Made by a program: the position numbers and the translations under genes
NCBI GenBank assembly: GCA_026874595.1
Contig: CM049321.1
Coordinates: 6,878,979 to 6,942,978, forward strand
Source: Sipunculus nudus
Taxonomy: Eukaryota; Annelida; Sipuncula; Golfingiida; Sipunculidae
Direction: 5' to 3'
Length of the DNA: 64,000 bases
Shown: piece by piece, positions 48,114 to 57,486 of the stretch
Numbering within the stretch: position 1 is the stretch's first letter
Layout of the letters: the number at the start of each line of letters is the position of its first letter
The notes under the pieces: model-generated
Told to the model about the DNA's origin: nothing
Database searches by the model: none
Seen by the model: only the letters and a program-made list of their open reading frames with translations

Positions 48114-48623
48114 ACATGTGTATGCTGTGTGGTTGAGGTCATTCAAAATAAAGTATAACCCATCTTGTAATGCTAGTCTAAGAAAGAAAAAAAAGACAGA
48201 AATGGAACAAAAGTCTCCAACACTAATTATTCATATATTTTATTTCCAATATAAATCATATTTTTGGAAGAGCAGAATGAGGAGGGGGTGATTTCATCTA
48301 TTACCCTTACATTTGCTACAAATTGGGTATATGTACACCTACAATCCCCCTTATATCGACTCCCCTGTGCGGGACGTTGTTACCAGCGCTTAACCTGATC
48401 TTGTCTTTCAGGTTGTACTGCCGCCGGCTGTTATGGAACAACTTACGGCTCTGACCCGGCCACCGTGTATACCCTTGAGGACAATGGTTCTGACAGACAA
48501 CAGGCTGGTATCAAGGACGTCAACGCAACATTCTATGTCTGTGTCTTTGGCGGGTTTTTAAGACCTATAGCCGCGTCTGGAACGGAATCCTTCTGCAAGT
48601 GGAATTATATAAAAACTTATTGA
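35747..48623 (+). CDS. Secreted PAN-EGF protein, complete, five coding exons
   Basis: Joined exons 35747-35831, 36636-36841, 39763-39937, 41215-41346 and 48412-48623 total 810 nt: 269 residues and TGA. Phases match at every junction. Order: signal peptide (MISGLVLFAVCVICDA, about residues 1-16); PAN/apple-type domain (about 29-95; GCASECLRQSACWSLSYEKS then RRCLLH); one EGF-like domain (about 100-137; CQNGGTCID, CQCPGWRYEGRTC); then about 125 residues with five cysteines (CTAAGC, YVCVFGG, SFCKW) that match no family I recognise. There is no membrane anchor, so it is probably secreted. PAN plus EGF suggests binding of carbohydrate or protein outside the cell; the function is unknown. A decayed duplicate lies at 22 kb and a C-type lectin gene converges on it from 55.8 kb. 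Confidence 0.82.
36636..36841 (+). CDS. PAN-EGF gene, PAN-domain exon
   Basis: Acceptor CTTGCCAG ends at 36635; donor GTTAGT at 36842. Two bases plus 68 codons. Cysteine pattern C-x3-C-x5-C-x11-C with SVLLVSTASRIGCASEC and WSLSYEKSTRRC, as in PAN/apple-like domains of invertebrate lectin-type proteins. Confidence 0.88.
36939..37041. mobile_element. 103-bp near-perfect hairpin flanked by (TA)n
   Basis: The arm GCGAAAGTTAAGATAAACAG... (43 bp) pairs with its inverse ending at 37041, with about three mismatches and a loop of about 17 bases (TAGTTTATTAACACACA). It is preceded by TGGTATAGCCGTGTTAGTCT at 36910 and followed by a TA run. It lies in the first long intron of the PAN-EGF gene. Probably a fold-back or MITE end. 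Confidence 0.75.
37042..37084. repeat. (TA)n microsatellite
   Basis: TA run to the right of the hairpin. A further TA run lies at 37361-37397. Confidence 0.95.
37398..39520 (+). other. PAN-EGF intron, no exon recognised
   Basis: Open frames of 100-111 codons (37622-37957 plus; 38852-39154 minus) show no recognisable domain. The first is GC-richer than its surroundings and may be part of a repeat. Confidence 0.4.
39520..39660. repeat. Microsatellite-linked repeat, copy 1
   Basis: A TA run then (GT)n (39522-39553), then ATGGCCGAGGTCATTCAATT, TATCCCACCTGGCAATGC and GTCTAAATTG. The same order follows the TA run at 48051 (copy 2). Confidence 0.65.
39763..39937 (+). CDS. PAN-EGF gene, EGF exon
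   Basis: Acceptor TACTTTTACAG; donor GTACGT at 39938. 58 codons plus one base. Six EGF cysteines are present: SGCEG, ACQNGG, TCID, QCQC, RTCQ. It lacks the D/N-x-D/N start of calcium-binding EGF domains. Confidence 0.92.
39938..41214 (+). other. PAN-EGF intron 3
   Basis: AT-rich intron with poly-G runs at 40208-40224 and 40338-40350. No exon recognised. Confidence 0.5.
41215..41346 (+). CDS. PAN-EGF gene, exon 4
   Basis: The acceptor reads CACAGCAG: splicing after the first AG (exon from 41215) or the second (from 41218) both keep frame and differ by one residue. Donor GTTAGT at 41347. 43 codons, including GRWYEVDVPSNKVRLRAE and TTGMYLG. Phase 1 in and out. Confidence 0.8.
41528..41809. mobile_element. 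282-bp TIR element, perfect 26-bp ends
   Basis: Left end GTGTTTCCATGTGCGCGTAT...; the right end is its exact inverse over 26 bp. Outside both ends is GCA (41525-41527 and 41810-41812), a possible 3-bp target duplication. A degenerate third copy of the end starts at 41601. Perfect ends suggest recent activity. Confidence 0.85.
42125..42930 (-). pseudogene. Gypsy integrase (frameshifted)
   Basis: Catalyses insertion of the cDNA copy. The zinc-finger part is near 42770-42900 (HLGI...YQKV; CKSCH). Just after CKSCH a small insertion shifts the frame. The rve core follows at 42240-42650, with QSDQGSNFMSDLF (second catalytic Asp in DQG) and PYHPESQGALERFHQ (the Glu of the D,D-E triad). A second frameshift in an A run near 42230 precedes a SLLQYVSDFR segment, and the protein then stops. 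Confidence 0.85.
43201..43530 (-). pseudogene. Gypsy retropepsin-like region
   Basis: Contains GFQLLLGNDVAGDKV, the conserved C-terminal strand motif (LLGND) of gypsy-type aspartic proteases. The active-site DTG part would lie upstream in sequence that is now out of frame. Confidence 0.65.
44100..45254 (-). pseudogene. Gypsy gag, frameshifted
   Basis: Starts at ATG 45252-45254 (MADFKPETFVEDPDIDQLEQ), breaks frame near 45000, and continues in another frame through a Lys/Glu-rich coiled-coil-like stretch and a capsid-like part (WTMLLQSVLTGKV) to about 44680. A second break follows. A zinc knuckle CNYCKKEGHLISDC (CX2CX4HX4C) is readable at 44161-44202. Structural protein of the particle; inactive here. 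Confidence 0.78.
45396..45413 (-). promoter_or_regulatory. Primer-binding site, tRNA-Pro type
   Basis: The minus strand reads TGGGGGCTCGTCCGGGAT, the 18-nt primer site complementary to the 3' end of tRNA-Pro as used by several retroviruses. It lies six bases from the LTR edge, as expected. Confidence 0.85.
45420..46193 (-). repeat. Gypsy 5' LTR
   Basis: On the minus strand it starts TGTGTATGTGCAGC and ends TTCCATAACA (TG...CA ends), 774 bp. A TATA-like ATAAATAG lies at 45967-45974. The right border is inferred from the TG end only; no second LTR is present for comparison. Confidence 0.65.
46709..46975. repeat. Pyrimidine tract (CTTT-rich)
   Basis: About 265 bp of nearly pure C/T on the plus strand, next to the poly-G/poly-C right end of the hAT-like element. 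The Phe/Ser-rich and Lys/Glu/Arg-rich open frames here are artefacts. Confidence 0.9.
47130..47525 (+). repeat. Three-unit tandem repeat, about 145 bp
   Basis: TGACCTTGATCTTAAAGGTG (47137), TGACCTTGGCCAGGATCTTC (47278) and TGACCTTCATCTTCAAGGTC (47430) begin diverged units that share CTGCCGAA-like and TTGTGACCCAC/TTGTGAACCC blocks. The motif resembles the TGACCTTGAAT parts of the 4135 repeat. Confidence 0.65.
47526..48050 (+). other. PAN-EGF last intron, right part
   Basis: No exon or repeat end recognised. Confidence 0.4.
48051..48190. repeat. Microsatellite-linked repeat, copy 2
   Basis: (TA)n at 48051-48106, then TGTGGTTGAGGTCATTCAAA, TAACCCATCTTGTAATGC and AGTCTAAG, matching the unit after the (GT)n at 39522. 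Confidence 0.65.
48412..48623 (+). CDS. PAN-EGF gene, terminal coding exon
   Basis: Acceptor TTGTCTTTCAG ends at 48411. Two bases plus 70 codons including TGA at 48621-48623. Contains CTAAGCYGTTYG, KDVNATFYVCVFGGFLRP and GTESFCKW. Family not recognised. Confidence 0.8.
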
Positions 48624-50229
48624 TGAATCCATCCTAAAGCAATTGCTATATATTAAAGGGGCCTATTCACCTACCATTTATACATAATATAAGCCATTTT
48701 TGGCTTACTCTATGTATATATTGATGACCTAAGGGTATTCCTGTTAGCACAGTTTTTATAACGCCTCTGTGATGGATGTATGTGCTTGTTTACAAACAAG
48801 TTGTTAGTTAACAAAACAATGTTGACAAGTTGAAAAACTATGTGATCTAAGGTGGTTGGCTACATATATACAGAAACTGAAAGTTCATAAGTTGTAAAAT
48901 GCCCATTTGGAAAACTCTGGTTCATTTGACTTGCCACCAGATGTTTAAGTTGAATGTGTTTTGATTATACTGATGGGCTCCCACATACTATAAACAAGTG
49001 GATATATACAAAACGGACAGCCTGCGTGTGGTTTGATGGGTGTTTTCTTACCTATTTTTATCAAAGGTTCAAGGAAAAACTTTTAGTTGACAAACGTCAA
49101 ATATAAGATTAGGTCCCTTTAAACATTTTTCCTTTTAGTACATGCTTATCAGATGTGGAACTAATGACGTACCAGTCTCAGGTACCTCATTTGTTTGTGA
49201 CGTCACTATTGTCCTCTCCAGCTCTCGCAACTGAAGGCATTGGAAGTAGTTTGTATAGGAACATACTGCACAACTGAATCAGGAAGGTATTCAAGGCCGA
49301 CGGACAAAAACAACCGCAAGCTAGTCGCACACTAAATACATTTTACTTCATATCACTTTTTCTTTGTAAAATATTGACGGAACATAAAGCTTAATGCTTG
49401 AGGTTGACAGTTATTTATAAACAAATATTTTTTTAAACAATTAGGAAATCACACATGCAGGCAAGGAGGCAAGGCCCCTGGGACGGACTTTAGATACAAC
49501 TGAACAAGGGTGATTTAGATGCTTGGATAAAAACCAAATATTTGGGAGTGAAACCTTTGTATATGACTGAGGAAACACAGCTATCATTAATTCTTATTCT
49601 GTCGGTTACATTTACATGTAGCATAGACCAGGGTTACGTGTAGTGAATCAGAGAATATTCATGTATTTCATATCTCATCTTATGAGATGTAAGACACACT
49701 TTCAGTTATTATAAGCCTCAAGTGTAAGCTACAAACACGCGTAGTGTACAGTAGAACTATATACGGGCTAAACTTGGGCTTCATGAAGTGCAATATTAGA
49801 AAAGGAGTCTAGGATACGTTTTCCAGTCCAGGTTTACTTATAGCCCACATACAATGTAGTGAAGGTAATATATGCATGCATCTTAGGCCTCAGTAATATG
49901 TTCTTATAGTATAGTGCACATGTATAGATGGTGTTCTCTTAATTATTATACGTGTCTGCCGATGATTCATGTTACATGTAAGACCCAAAAAAATAAATAA
50001 ATAAAATAAAAGGTATGGCTCTCAGGCATAAAAAAAATTTATTTTGATTTCTAATAAAAACTTGCCAATTTTGATCTGCAGCCGCTCGGTCATTTCTTTC
50101 AAGAAGATAAAATCAAACAATTTTCATCAAATTTCTATGGTTATGTAGTGCTTTGACTTGTTTAGCAAAATAAATTTGTTATTATTATGCTTTACCCCTA
50201 TTATTTGATATTTTTATCGAAACATACAG
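48624..50229 (+). other. 3' flank / UTR of the PAN-EGF gene
   Basis: AT-rich. AATAAA-like motifs cluster at 49990-50010, a possible polyadenylation region. No exon recognised. Confidence 0.4.
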
Positions 50230-50328
50230 CCCCAACCCAAAGTGAGCACTCGATCTGCAATAGAATACCGGGAAGCGAGAACTACCTCCCTCTTACGTTT
50301 ACTCCATCCGAAACTGGACTTTACAAAT
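50230..50328 (+). CDS. Possible orphan exon, similar in form to PAN-EGF exon 4
   Basis: Acceptor ACATACAG ends at 50229; donor GTACAT at 50329. It is 99 nt with two leading bases, 32 codons and one trailing base, the same phases as exon 4. The end TPSETGLYK resembles RAETTGMYLG at the end of exon 4. It cannot be spliced in frame from the terminal exon as modelled. It may be a relic of a duplicated exon or part of another transcript. Confidence 0.28.
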
Positions 50329-50753
50329 GTACATACTTAGTTTATGAATTATATGTCACCATTAGAAATGGAAGGGTTACCTCAACAAAATATATTCTTA
50401 AATCAAGTAGTTAAAACAGTTCAATCAGCCTGAGTTTAAAAGTAAAATATTTGGATAAAGTGTAGATATGTAAAGGTTTGGTAAAGGATTGCTATTATTT
50501 TATTCAAAAATGATCAGGTCATATTAACACAGAAGTCTATCAGCATAATAGGAATACACACACCATAGTACTCAAAATGTTCAAGATAGTGTACAAATTT
50601 TAACGCGACTATTGACAGAACACAAGGACACATGAAGGTGGCAGGTTAGGTGGTTTCAAAATTATTCATTTTGACTATATATTTTAAATTTTTCGCCACA
50701 ATGTGGCTGAGTGTATGTCTCTCCCCATCTTCTCAAATCAAACACTTTAGCTA

Positions 50754-50800
<47 letters not shown>

Positions 50801-53548
50801 GGTCCCGCTCTCGGTAAGGGCTCCCCTTGGGATTTACGTCAGTGTACGGCCCTGGAGACCAAAATACAATTCATGACTCTTAGCAACCTTTAGCCGATAA
50901 AGTGATTTACTCAATAGAGAGCACTCAAATCCGACCAGCAATTAAGCATGACATCTTAAAACCTAGACATTAAAGAATTCAATTATTGAAGACTTCATAA
51001 AAAATTAAAAAATAAATAAAAAAAAAAAAAAATGAGTTCATAACAAAAAAGTTGCATATAGGTTATAAATAAATCACGGTTTATGTTCTGTCACAGATGC
51101 TTAATTCCTCGCACAAGACAATACGTAATGCTTCAGTAGTCTAAAAAATCAAAGCTGGCAACCTATACCTATGTGCCTTACATACACTTGTGGTCATTAG
51201 TTTTGTAAACCAGATGGGATATTCCATTTTTTCTATGTATTAACAATATCTAGTGAACACATAATCTAAAAATAAACTTAATAAAACACCAGTGTTTATT
51301 TACGTGTTTTTATTATGTTATCACGTGTGTGTTTTTTTTTTTTTTTTTTTTTTTTTTGCTAAATAAAGCCAGTGGGGTCATATGAAAACATAAAACCGGA
51401 AGTAAAGACCTTGGTAATACATATGTGACACTATTGAGACCGATACGCTTTCACGGAGAAAATTCAACATTATCCGCTGAACCAATCAGAAACTGATCAA
51501 TATGTTTGAGCATCTGAGAACTTCAGGTCCGTCAATTACCATAATTCACCTTTAATTTTCCGAATTTATTAAATGCGTTCAAGATAATTTTAAACAGTGA
51601 GAAAATGTAACAGAGTCGCTCATAACTGTGTTCTGAAGTAAAGCCCATCTAACTGTTGCTTTATCTTATATTTACTCTTATAAGTCACATGTTCTTGAAA
51701 TAAAAGTTTGGGAATATTAGTATGTATGATACTGCTAATTTCTATTCCTAATCTAGTTGTCAACGTGTCCATGTATTATGTGTATTATACACCTAGATTG
51801 TTTAGAATAAAAAAAAACCACAAAACTGAGAACAAGACCAATGACAAAGTCTTCCTTGTCATTCTTCAGTGTTCGCTGAAAATGTTACCCACACTCCTTT
51901 AAGTGTAACACCTGTGACGTATTTCGCGAAGGCATGAAGGAATTAATTTATTTTTCTCAATGATACAGTAGAGAGCAATTTGTTCTGGAGTAACCCGCTA
52001 GATGTCAGTGCTATACTGTTGTTTACCCAAAACTTTAATCAAAACCGTACGATTCTTCATAACAGGTTGTTAAAATATCCTTTACTTCGTATGCAGCTAT
52101 AACGTAGTGGTGTGAAGCATGTTGTCTATCACATGACTTTAATATCTTAAAACTAGATCAAATAGCTATAGTTATAAAACCACAATGTGCTTATCATACA
52201 TTTACAACAGGGGTAGAGGATTGCAATTTCGTTAGCAAACATGTTCCCGTAATTAATAAAGATGGCTTACGCCCGCGGTGTCGTAGATCACAAATTTGAG
52301 AATTAGAAGATGCACTTTCATGCACTTCACTACAAATGAGTAACATTAAGTTATAAAATGCATGTTCACAAAGTTGCAGTGGCGTAGAAAGTTTTTTTTT
52401 CATTTGGGGGTATGATTGGCGCTGTCGCGCCAATATTCACGCCAGCGCGAAAAAGGAGGTGTCCGAGGGGGGATTTGCCTGGAAGAAGCTGGAAGTTTTC
52501 TTCAAAGCTTATTGGTGCCATTTGATGTATACCTTTTGTGAAATTTTGTTTAAAATGAACATGCGAATTACCATTGAATAAGACATATTTTTAGGATAAT
52601 GAATGATTACCGTATATGATTACAAACACATGGAAACTTGGGCTTTAATAATTATACAACTGTAAAGAGATTGTTTTAGTTTTTGACTTTTGTTTACAGA
52701 GCTACCTTTCAGATATGCTTGGCAATAACGATGGCTGTTTCCTTGTTTGTGTCGTCGGGAATTAATATTCCTCTAGTCTTTATTAATTTATTTGATTTTT
52801 ATCATAAATAGTTAAAATAGTTATTAATTGTTACTTTTATTTTAAATAATTTAAATACTCAATAAATTAGACTCAAATATTTATATAAGGAAGATACTTC
52901 AGTTGGGCAAGTCGATGAAGTGTTACATTTGCTGGAGAAAAGTGCCCACTTTACATTTCATTATACAGAGTGGCTATTTGCTGAACATAATAATATACAT
53001 AAAAAATATGACTGTTGTTGCTTTTAAGTTGTAACGCTGCATCTTTCTACTGACAAAATCAGGTGAAAATGTACACTAAAAATAAATATTCTACATAATA
53101 CGGTTGCCACATAATCCACAAATTTGTTTAGAGGGCCACTTAGGACCATTTGAAAGTGTCACACACAAAACATATTTATTTTGATTCTGATTTATGTTGA
53201 TGTTAAGCGACCCGTCATATTTGTATCTATTTATACTGATAAAACTACAAAGAAATATATAAATGTTTAGAGTGTCACATTTGTCTGACATCTAAAATTA
53301 GCCTGAAGAGCAAGGTTTAAAGTACCAGAAAATGGGGACCCATTAGGATAATTGAAGTGGTATATAGATTTGCAAACGACTGACTAACAGTGACGCAACA
53401 TTGGAAAGCTTTGCTTTTGTTCCATGTCTATTGGAACATATAGCCTTTACACAATAGCAGAACAAGTTTCTGTATTATAAATTCCTTAAAGTGCTTATAA
53501 CAGCAGGCGAGTCATCTACCCAACCGAGCCTGAAAAGTCGATGTTTCA
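50329..53548. other. Intergenic region between convergent genes
   Basis: (CT)n at 50756-50799; A-rich run at 51003-51031; T run at 51331-51357. At 52379 CAGTGGCGTAG with a following T run and CCGAGGGGGGATT looks like a solo end of a hAT-like element. No gene recognised. Confidence 0.5.
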
Positions 53549-53787
53549 CTACTGCCTTCCTGGTGTACACTTTGATTTCTTTTCACAAAGAAGTCCGTGT
53601 ATTCTCAAAGGCGTTATATGGAACCATTCAAAATCATTGTTGAAATAAATGTGCGTTTCACCGGGGGTGTTCCATTTTCCCCAATTGAAGAACCTTATTT
53701 TCTTTCCAGTTCCCTTCCACACCCATCCTTTGTTTTCATCCAGAACGCCAGAAGTCCAATAGCCAGACCATCTTCTCAAAAGACCAG
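53549..53787 (-). CDS. CTLD gene, exon 4 (C-terminal half)
   Basis: Acceptor GTACTTCAG ends next to 53787; stop TAG at 53551-53549. Encodes GYWTSGVLDENKGWVWKGTG, FFNWGKWNTPGE, DFEWFHITPLRIHGLLCEKK and a Lys/Cys tail. Confidence 0.9.
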
Positions 53788-55775
53788 CTGAAGTACGAAA
53801 TACATCTTAAAGTTATTCAAAGAGCCTTTAAAGCGTTAATGGGTTATGAAACTAACACGTTGTGAAACGGTTTTACAAAACTTTAAATAACGTTTCTAGG
53901 ATGACAATAAGTCAAGCAAGCCTTATAGAAATCATCGCCTTATGCCGTCGATTTAGAAACACGTTATACTGTAAAAACAGTCATCCTTGCAATAAAGTGC
54001 TAGCATACGAGTTATTTAGTCGATCTTATTGTGCTTTTTTTAATGTATTAAGATTTAATCTGCAAGAAATGTATAAAGCTGCAAGTATATGTTAAAAAAT
54101 ATAAGTCAGGCATCATGCCATTGAGTCGTTATTAGGTCATTTGATAAAAATCGTTGGATAATAATCCGTAGTCATGGAGTAGGCTTTCTAAAAATATCAT
54201 TCGAACTCACTTTGCACAAAGAGGTCTTTTTTTGTAATAACATCCTTCAGGTGATCCATTACCTCTCGAGTTTCTATGCTGACTAAAGTGGCTCCTATTT
54301 TCTTACACATTTGTGCTGCCATGAAGTAGGATGCGAGTGTCTTGTGCTCGATCTTGTAGCAGATCTTTACATCTAACTCGTGTTGGACAAATGGGTATCC
54401 AAATCCTGCAGGGCATGGGATATCTGCAGCAAAGAAGTACTACCCAAAAAATCAGCATAGAACATAGAAAAAATCATTATAACACTGAAATTGTGCGTTT
54501 TTGAAAAAGATGGAAACAATTTGAAGTAACAGAAAGGGCGTCTTATGGAAATCCAAGTTTAGATATTCAAAAATCGTAAAATGTTTAAACCATGACATTA
54601 GATTTATTTCACGGTGAGATTGAATATTTTTCTTACAAGTGACAACTTTATGAAAGGCATTGAACATGACGGAAAGGTGCATTTACGTTAATACTTACGG
54701 CCAAGAAAAGCATTGTTCACTCTTAAATGAGACAAACAATGTAATATCAATATGATATTTGCCGTTTCTTTTATCCATACGAGTTTTTCAAATGTCTGAG
54801 TTAGTACATTCACAATAGCTGACTGTTTTGTTTTATATATATTTTTTTCGGGCATTGGTCAATAATTATTTTTACTTAGGTAAAACTGACAAGAATCGAC
54901 ATCAAAGTAGAATAATGTGTGTCAAATGCAATCTAGAAGTAGTGTAGATTGGTGAGGATACGCCGCTTAATGAACTAATTATAAAATAAACCTATATTTC
55001 GGATTTAAGTCTTCTGTTTTTGAGTTATGTCAAACCTATATAGCCACTGCACGGTTTAAAGAACAACAGAAATATAAGATATGTCGAATATACCACAAAT
55101 CCTTGACAGTGATCTTGAAGAGTAAAGCATCGTCATCAGATAAATAACGTCTCTTGATATCTGGGAATCATGAGGCAATTTTAAACATCTGTCTTGCTCC
55201 AGTCTCTTGTGGACTATCCAGTGACCGCCTTTGACGTTAGAAATATGGAGTAACACTGAAAAAGTATTATAGTTCATTATTTAGGGAGAAAGCTTATCGA
55301 CAATTTGTAATATTTCCCCTACATTCCGGAAACAAAATGCCCTTAGTTGTAACATCAGCGTTTATTTTCCATAAATTATGTTTTTCCAACATGGCATCTC
55401 AAAGAGACAGATAGGAAATTAATATAGAGGTAAAACAGTGACCATCCGTACATAACATTTTACTGTCATGGACTAAATTACCTGATTCTGTTTGGTTCTA
55501 AGTTTTGGCCACAGACGGAGTTCTGGGATTGGCAAAATGTATTCGAACATAGTATATACAAAGGAAAAAGGTCAATGAGAGGTACAGAAAATATCGGATT
55601 TTTTTAATAAAAATAAATGGAACGTTAAGAATTATAATATATTTAATGTGATTAAACACTATATAATTCATGGATTATGCATATTACATTGTAATATAAA
55701 TGTATGGTAAAGATATCTTAATAAAATAAAATTACCTATTGCAATTGCAAATGTCGAATGCCGAAAAAGCTTCAT
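53549..55775 (-). CDS. Secreted C-type-lectin-domain protein, complete, four coding exons
   Basis: Joined on the minus strand: 55775-55736, 55255-55094, 54423-54211 and 53787-53549, total 654 nt: 217 residues and TAG. Phases match at each junction. A signal peptide (MKLFRHSTFAIAIVLLHISN) spans the first junction. About 50 residues of unrecognised sequence follow, then a C-type lectin-like domain from about residue 69 (CPAGFGYPF; ICYKIEH; CKKIGATLVSIE; WTSGVLDENKGWVWKGTGK; FFNWGKWNTPGE; LLCEKK). The outer disulfide cysteines (ICYK, LLCE) are present. The inner pair, the EPN/QPD motif and the WND motif are missing, so calcium-dependent sugar binding by the usual site is unlikely. Probably an extracellular or immune-type lectin relative. 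Confidence 0.85.
54211..54423 (-). CDS. CTLD gene, exon 3 (N-terminal half of lectin fold)
   Basis: Acceptor CTTTGCTGCAG; donor GTGAGT. Encodes IPCPAGFGYPF, VKICYKIEHKTLASYF, MAAQMCKKIGATLVSIETRE: the classic C-type lectin beta-alpha-alpha start. Confidence 0.9.
55094..55255 (-). CDS. CTLD gene, exon 2
   Basis: Acceptor TTTTTCAG; donor GTATAT after SLSRIC plus G. Two bases, 53 codons, one base. It completes the signal peptide and encodes GGHWIVHKRLEQDRCLKLPH and a Ser/Arg-rich end. No domain recognised. Confidence 0.65.
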
Positions 55776-55806
55776 TTCACATTTGACGGAAGGGATTGAA
55801 CTTCCT
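55736..55806 (-). CDS. CTLD gene, first coding exon
   Basis: Acceptor CTTTCTTTCAG (minus strand) ends next to 55806; 31 bases of 5' UTR; ATG at 55775-55773; 13 codons plus one base; donor GTAATT. A 5' non-coding exon must lie further right. Confidence 0.7.
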
Positions 55807-56662
55807 CTGAAAGAAAGGAAATCCGCATCATGGTCCCAAAGATTTCAAAGGATTGTAACAATTTTAAACTGAAGTGTGTTAAATCCTATTTAGTATGAAC
55901 CGTGTTTGATCCATTTGCTTTTCTTGACAGCTTATGGTCCACATAACTAGATACATTTTGCAATGTTGCCTTTTGGTAAACTAACATGGGAAATATTAAA
56001 AAGTCTTGCTTATACGTAAGGTAAAGCGAATATCTGAATGGTCTAATGATACTTAACAATGTTGCCTTTGACCCGTTACCTTAAGCTCTGATGTAAAAAA
56101 TTCTCAGGCTGGACATTCGTTTATGGCAAAAAACTAAAAGCGAGTTCTTGAAGCATAACTCTCGTGTTTTTATTGGGTTATGATGGGTTAGGTAGACTTC
56201 TTAACCTGTTTATCTGAATTTTTTCATAAATGCGTGGATGCATCTGCTTCGAACTACAAAGAAATAATGTAATGGGTTAAATGATATCGTGCAGCCCTTT
56301 CTATACATTATGTATCAACACCTGTTAACGTATTAAAACACATCCAAGCGCTTCTTCAGTTTTAATCGAATAAGTGCCAATTATGTTTATTTATTTAATT
56401 GCCTCAGCGCTTTGTGTTGTGTCATGAATGTGAATCCGTTTAAGTAATTAATGTATATTCTGGAGAGTCATTAAATCAATATACAACTCAAATTATCAGC
56501 GAGAGTCAGATAAACTGTCTTCTCTTCGAGGTTCCCGGTGTAAAGGAGAATAAGTATTAGTTTTGCTCAATCTTTTGCGGGTTTTGGCTATAAAATTTTA
56601 GGAAATTTATGTTATGTGATTTGAATATTTTAAAATGGGTATTTTAATAACCACGTACTTAT

Positions 56663-56667
<5 letters not shown>
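55807..56667. other. Upstream flank of the CTLD gene
   Basis: Should contain its 5' UTR exon and promoter; neither could be placed. Confidence 0.4.

Positions 56668-56740
<73 letters not shown>
56668..56740. repeat. (TA)n(TG)n microsatellite
   Basis: TA run joined to a TG run. Confidence 0.95.
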
Positions 56741-56744
<4 letters not shown>

Positions 56745-56949
56745 GGATGTGAAACAACCGAATGTCTGTGATATAAATTCGGTTTCAGGTTTCAACTGGT
56801 TTGTTTGCTGGTCTCGCTCTTTGCCGTGTGGTTTCTAGCCATCGTTTCTTATTGCCTGGTCTGCGTGGATTGTTTCTATTGTTGTTTTCAATGGTTTTCT
56901 CATTTCACAAGACGAAACCAGTTTTCTCACGTGACTCTGTTAAGGTCTG

Positions 56950-57290
56950 AGAGTCGGAGTTTCCTTTTCCAGTGATACATGGAACTGAACGTATCTCGTT
57001 TCTCTCTTGACAGGTAAGAGCACTTCACTTTTATTAAGTATTAAGCATTAGTAACCATTGGTGTATTCACCATCCTTGAATGTTTAAAAGACACGAGTAT
57101 TCCTAAAATATCATATTCATTATATGTCGCAGCAAAAATATCCTGCAGTATTCTTTTTATATTCATTTTACGCAGGTAAAAAGTAATTAGTCTCATAACG
57201 GTATTTCATAATTGCAAACATGGCGTAAGCTCGAGTTTCCAGTGACACGTGGAACTGAACGTATCTCGTTTTTCTCTTAACAGTCTTTAC
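56950..57290 (+). repeat. Two-copy direct repeat, about 55 bp, 270 bp apart
   Basis: GGAACTGAACGTATCTCGTT occurs at about 56981 and 57250, in both cases preceded by CCAGTGA and followed by CTCTT(G/A)ACAG, which looks like a splice acceptor. This could mark a duplicated exon start, but no coding frame was found. Confidence 0.7.
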
Positions 57291-57401
57291 TTCGTATGAG
57301 AGATGTTTGATCTGGTTTGAATAAAGTTTTATATCAACCACCTGTTGGAGGTATTTCGTACACATCTGGAGACGGAAGACTTGGCTATGCCGGACGGCCG
57401 T

Positions 57402-57486
<85 letters not shown>
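57402..57486. repeat. (TA)n(TG)n microsatellite
   Basis: TA run of about 60 bp joined to a TG run. Confidence 0.95.

Noticed and set aside
48412-50328. Splicing the 50230 exon onto the PAN-EGF gene
   Set aside because: No donor in the terminal exon gives the required phase, and that exon already ends in a stop consistent with the model.
55094-55255. Calling the N-terminal part of the CTLD protein a PAN domain
   Set aside because: A weak RCL-type resemblance only; the PAN cysteine pattern is absent.
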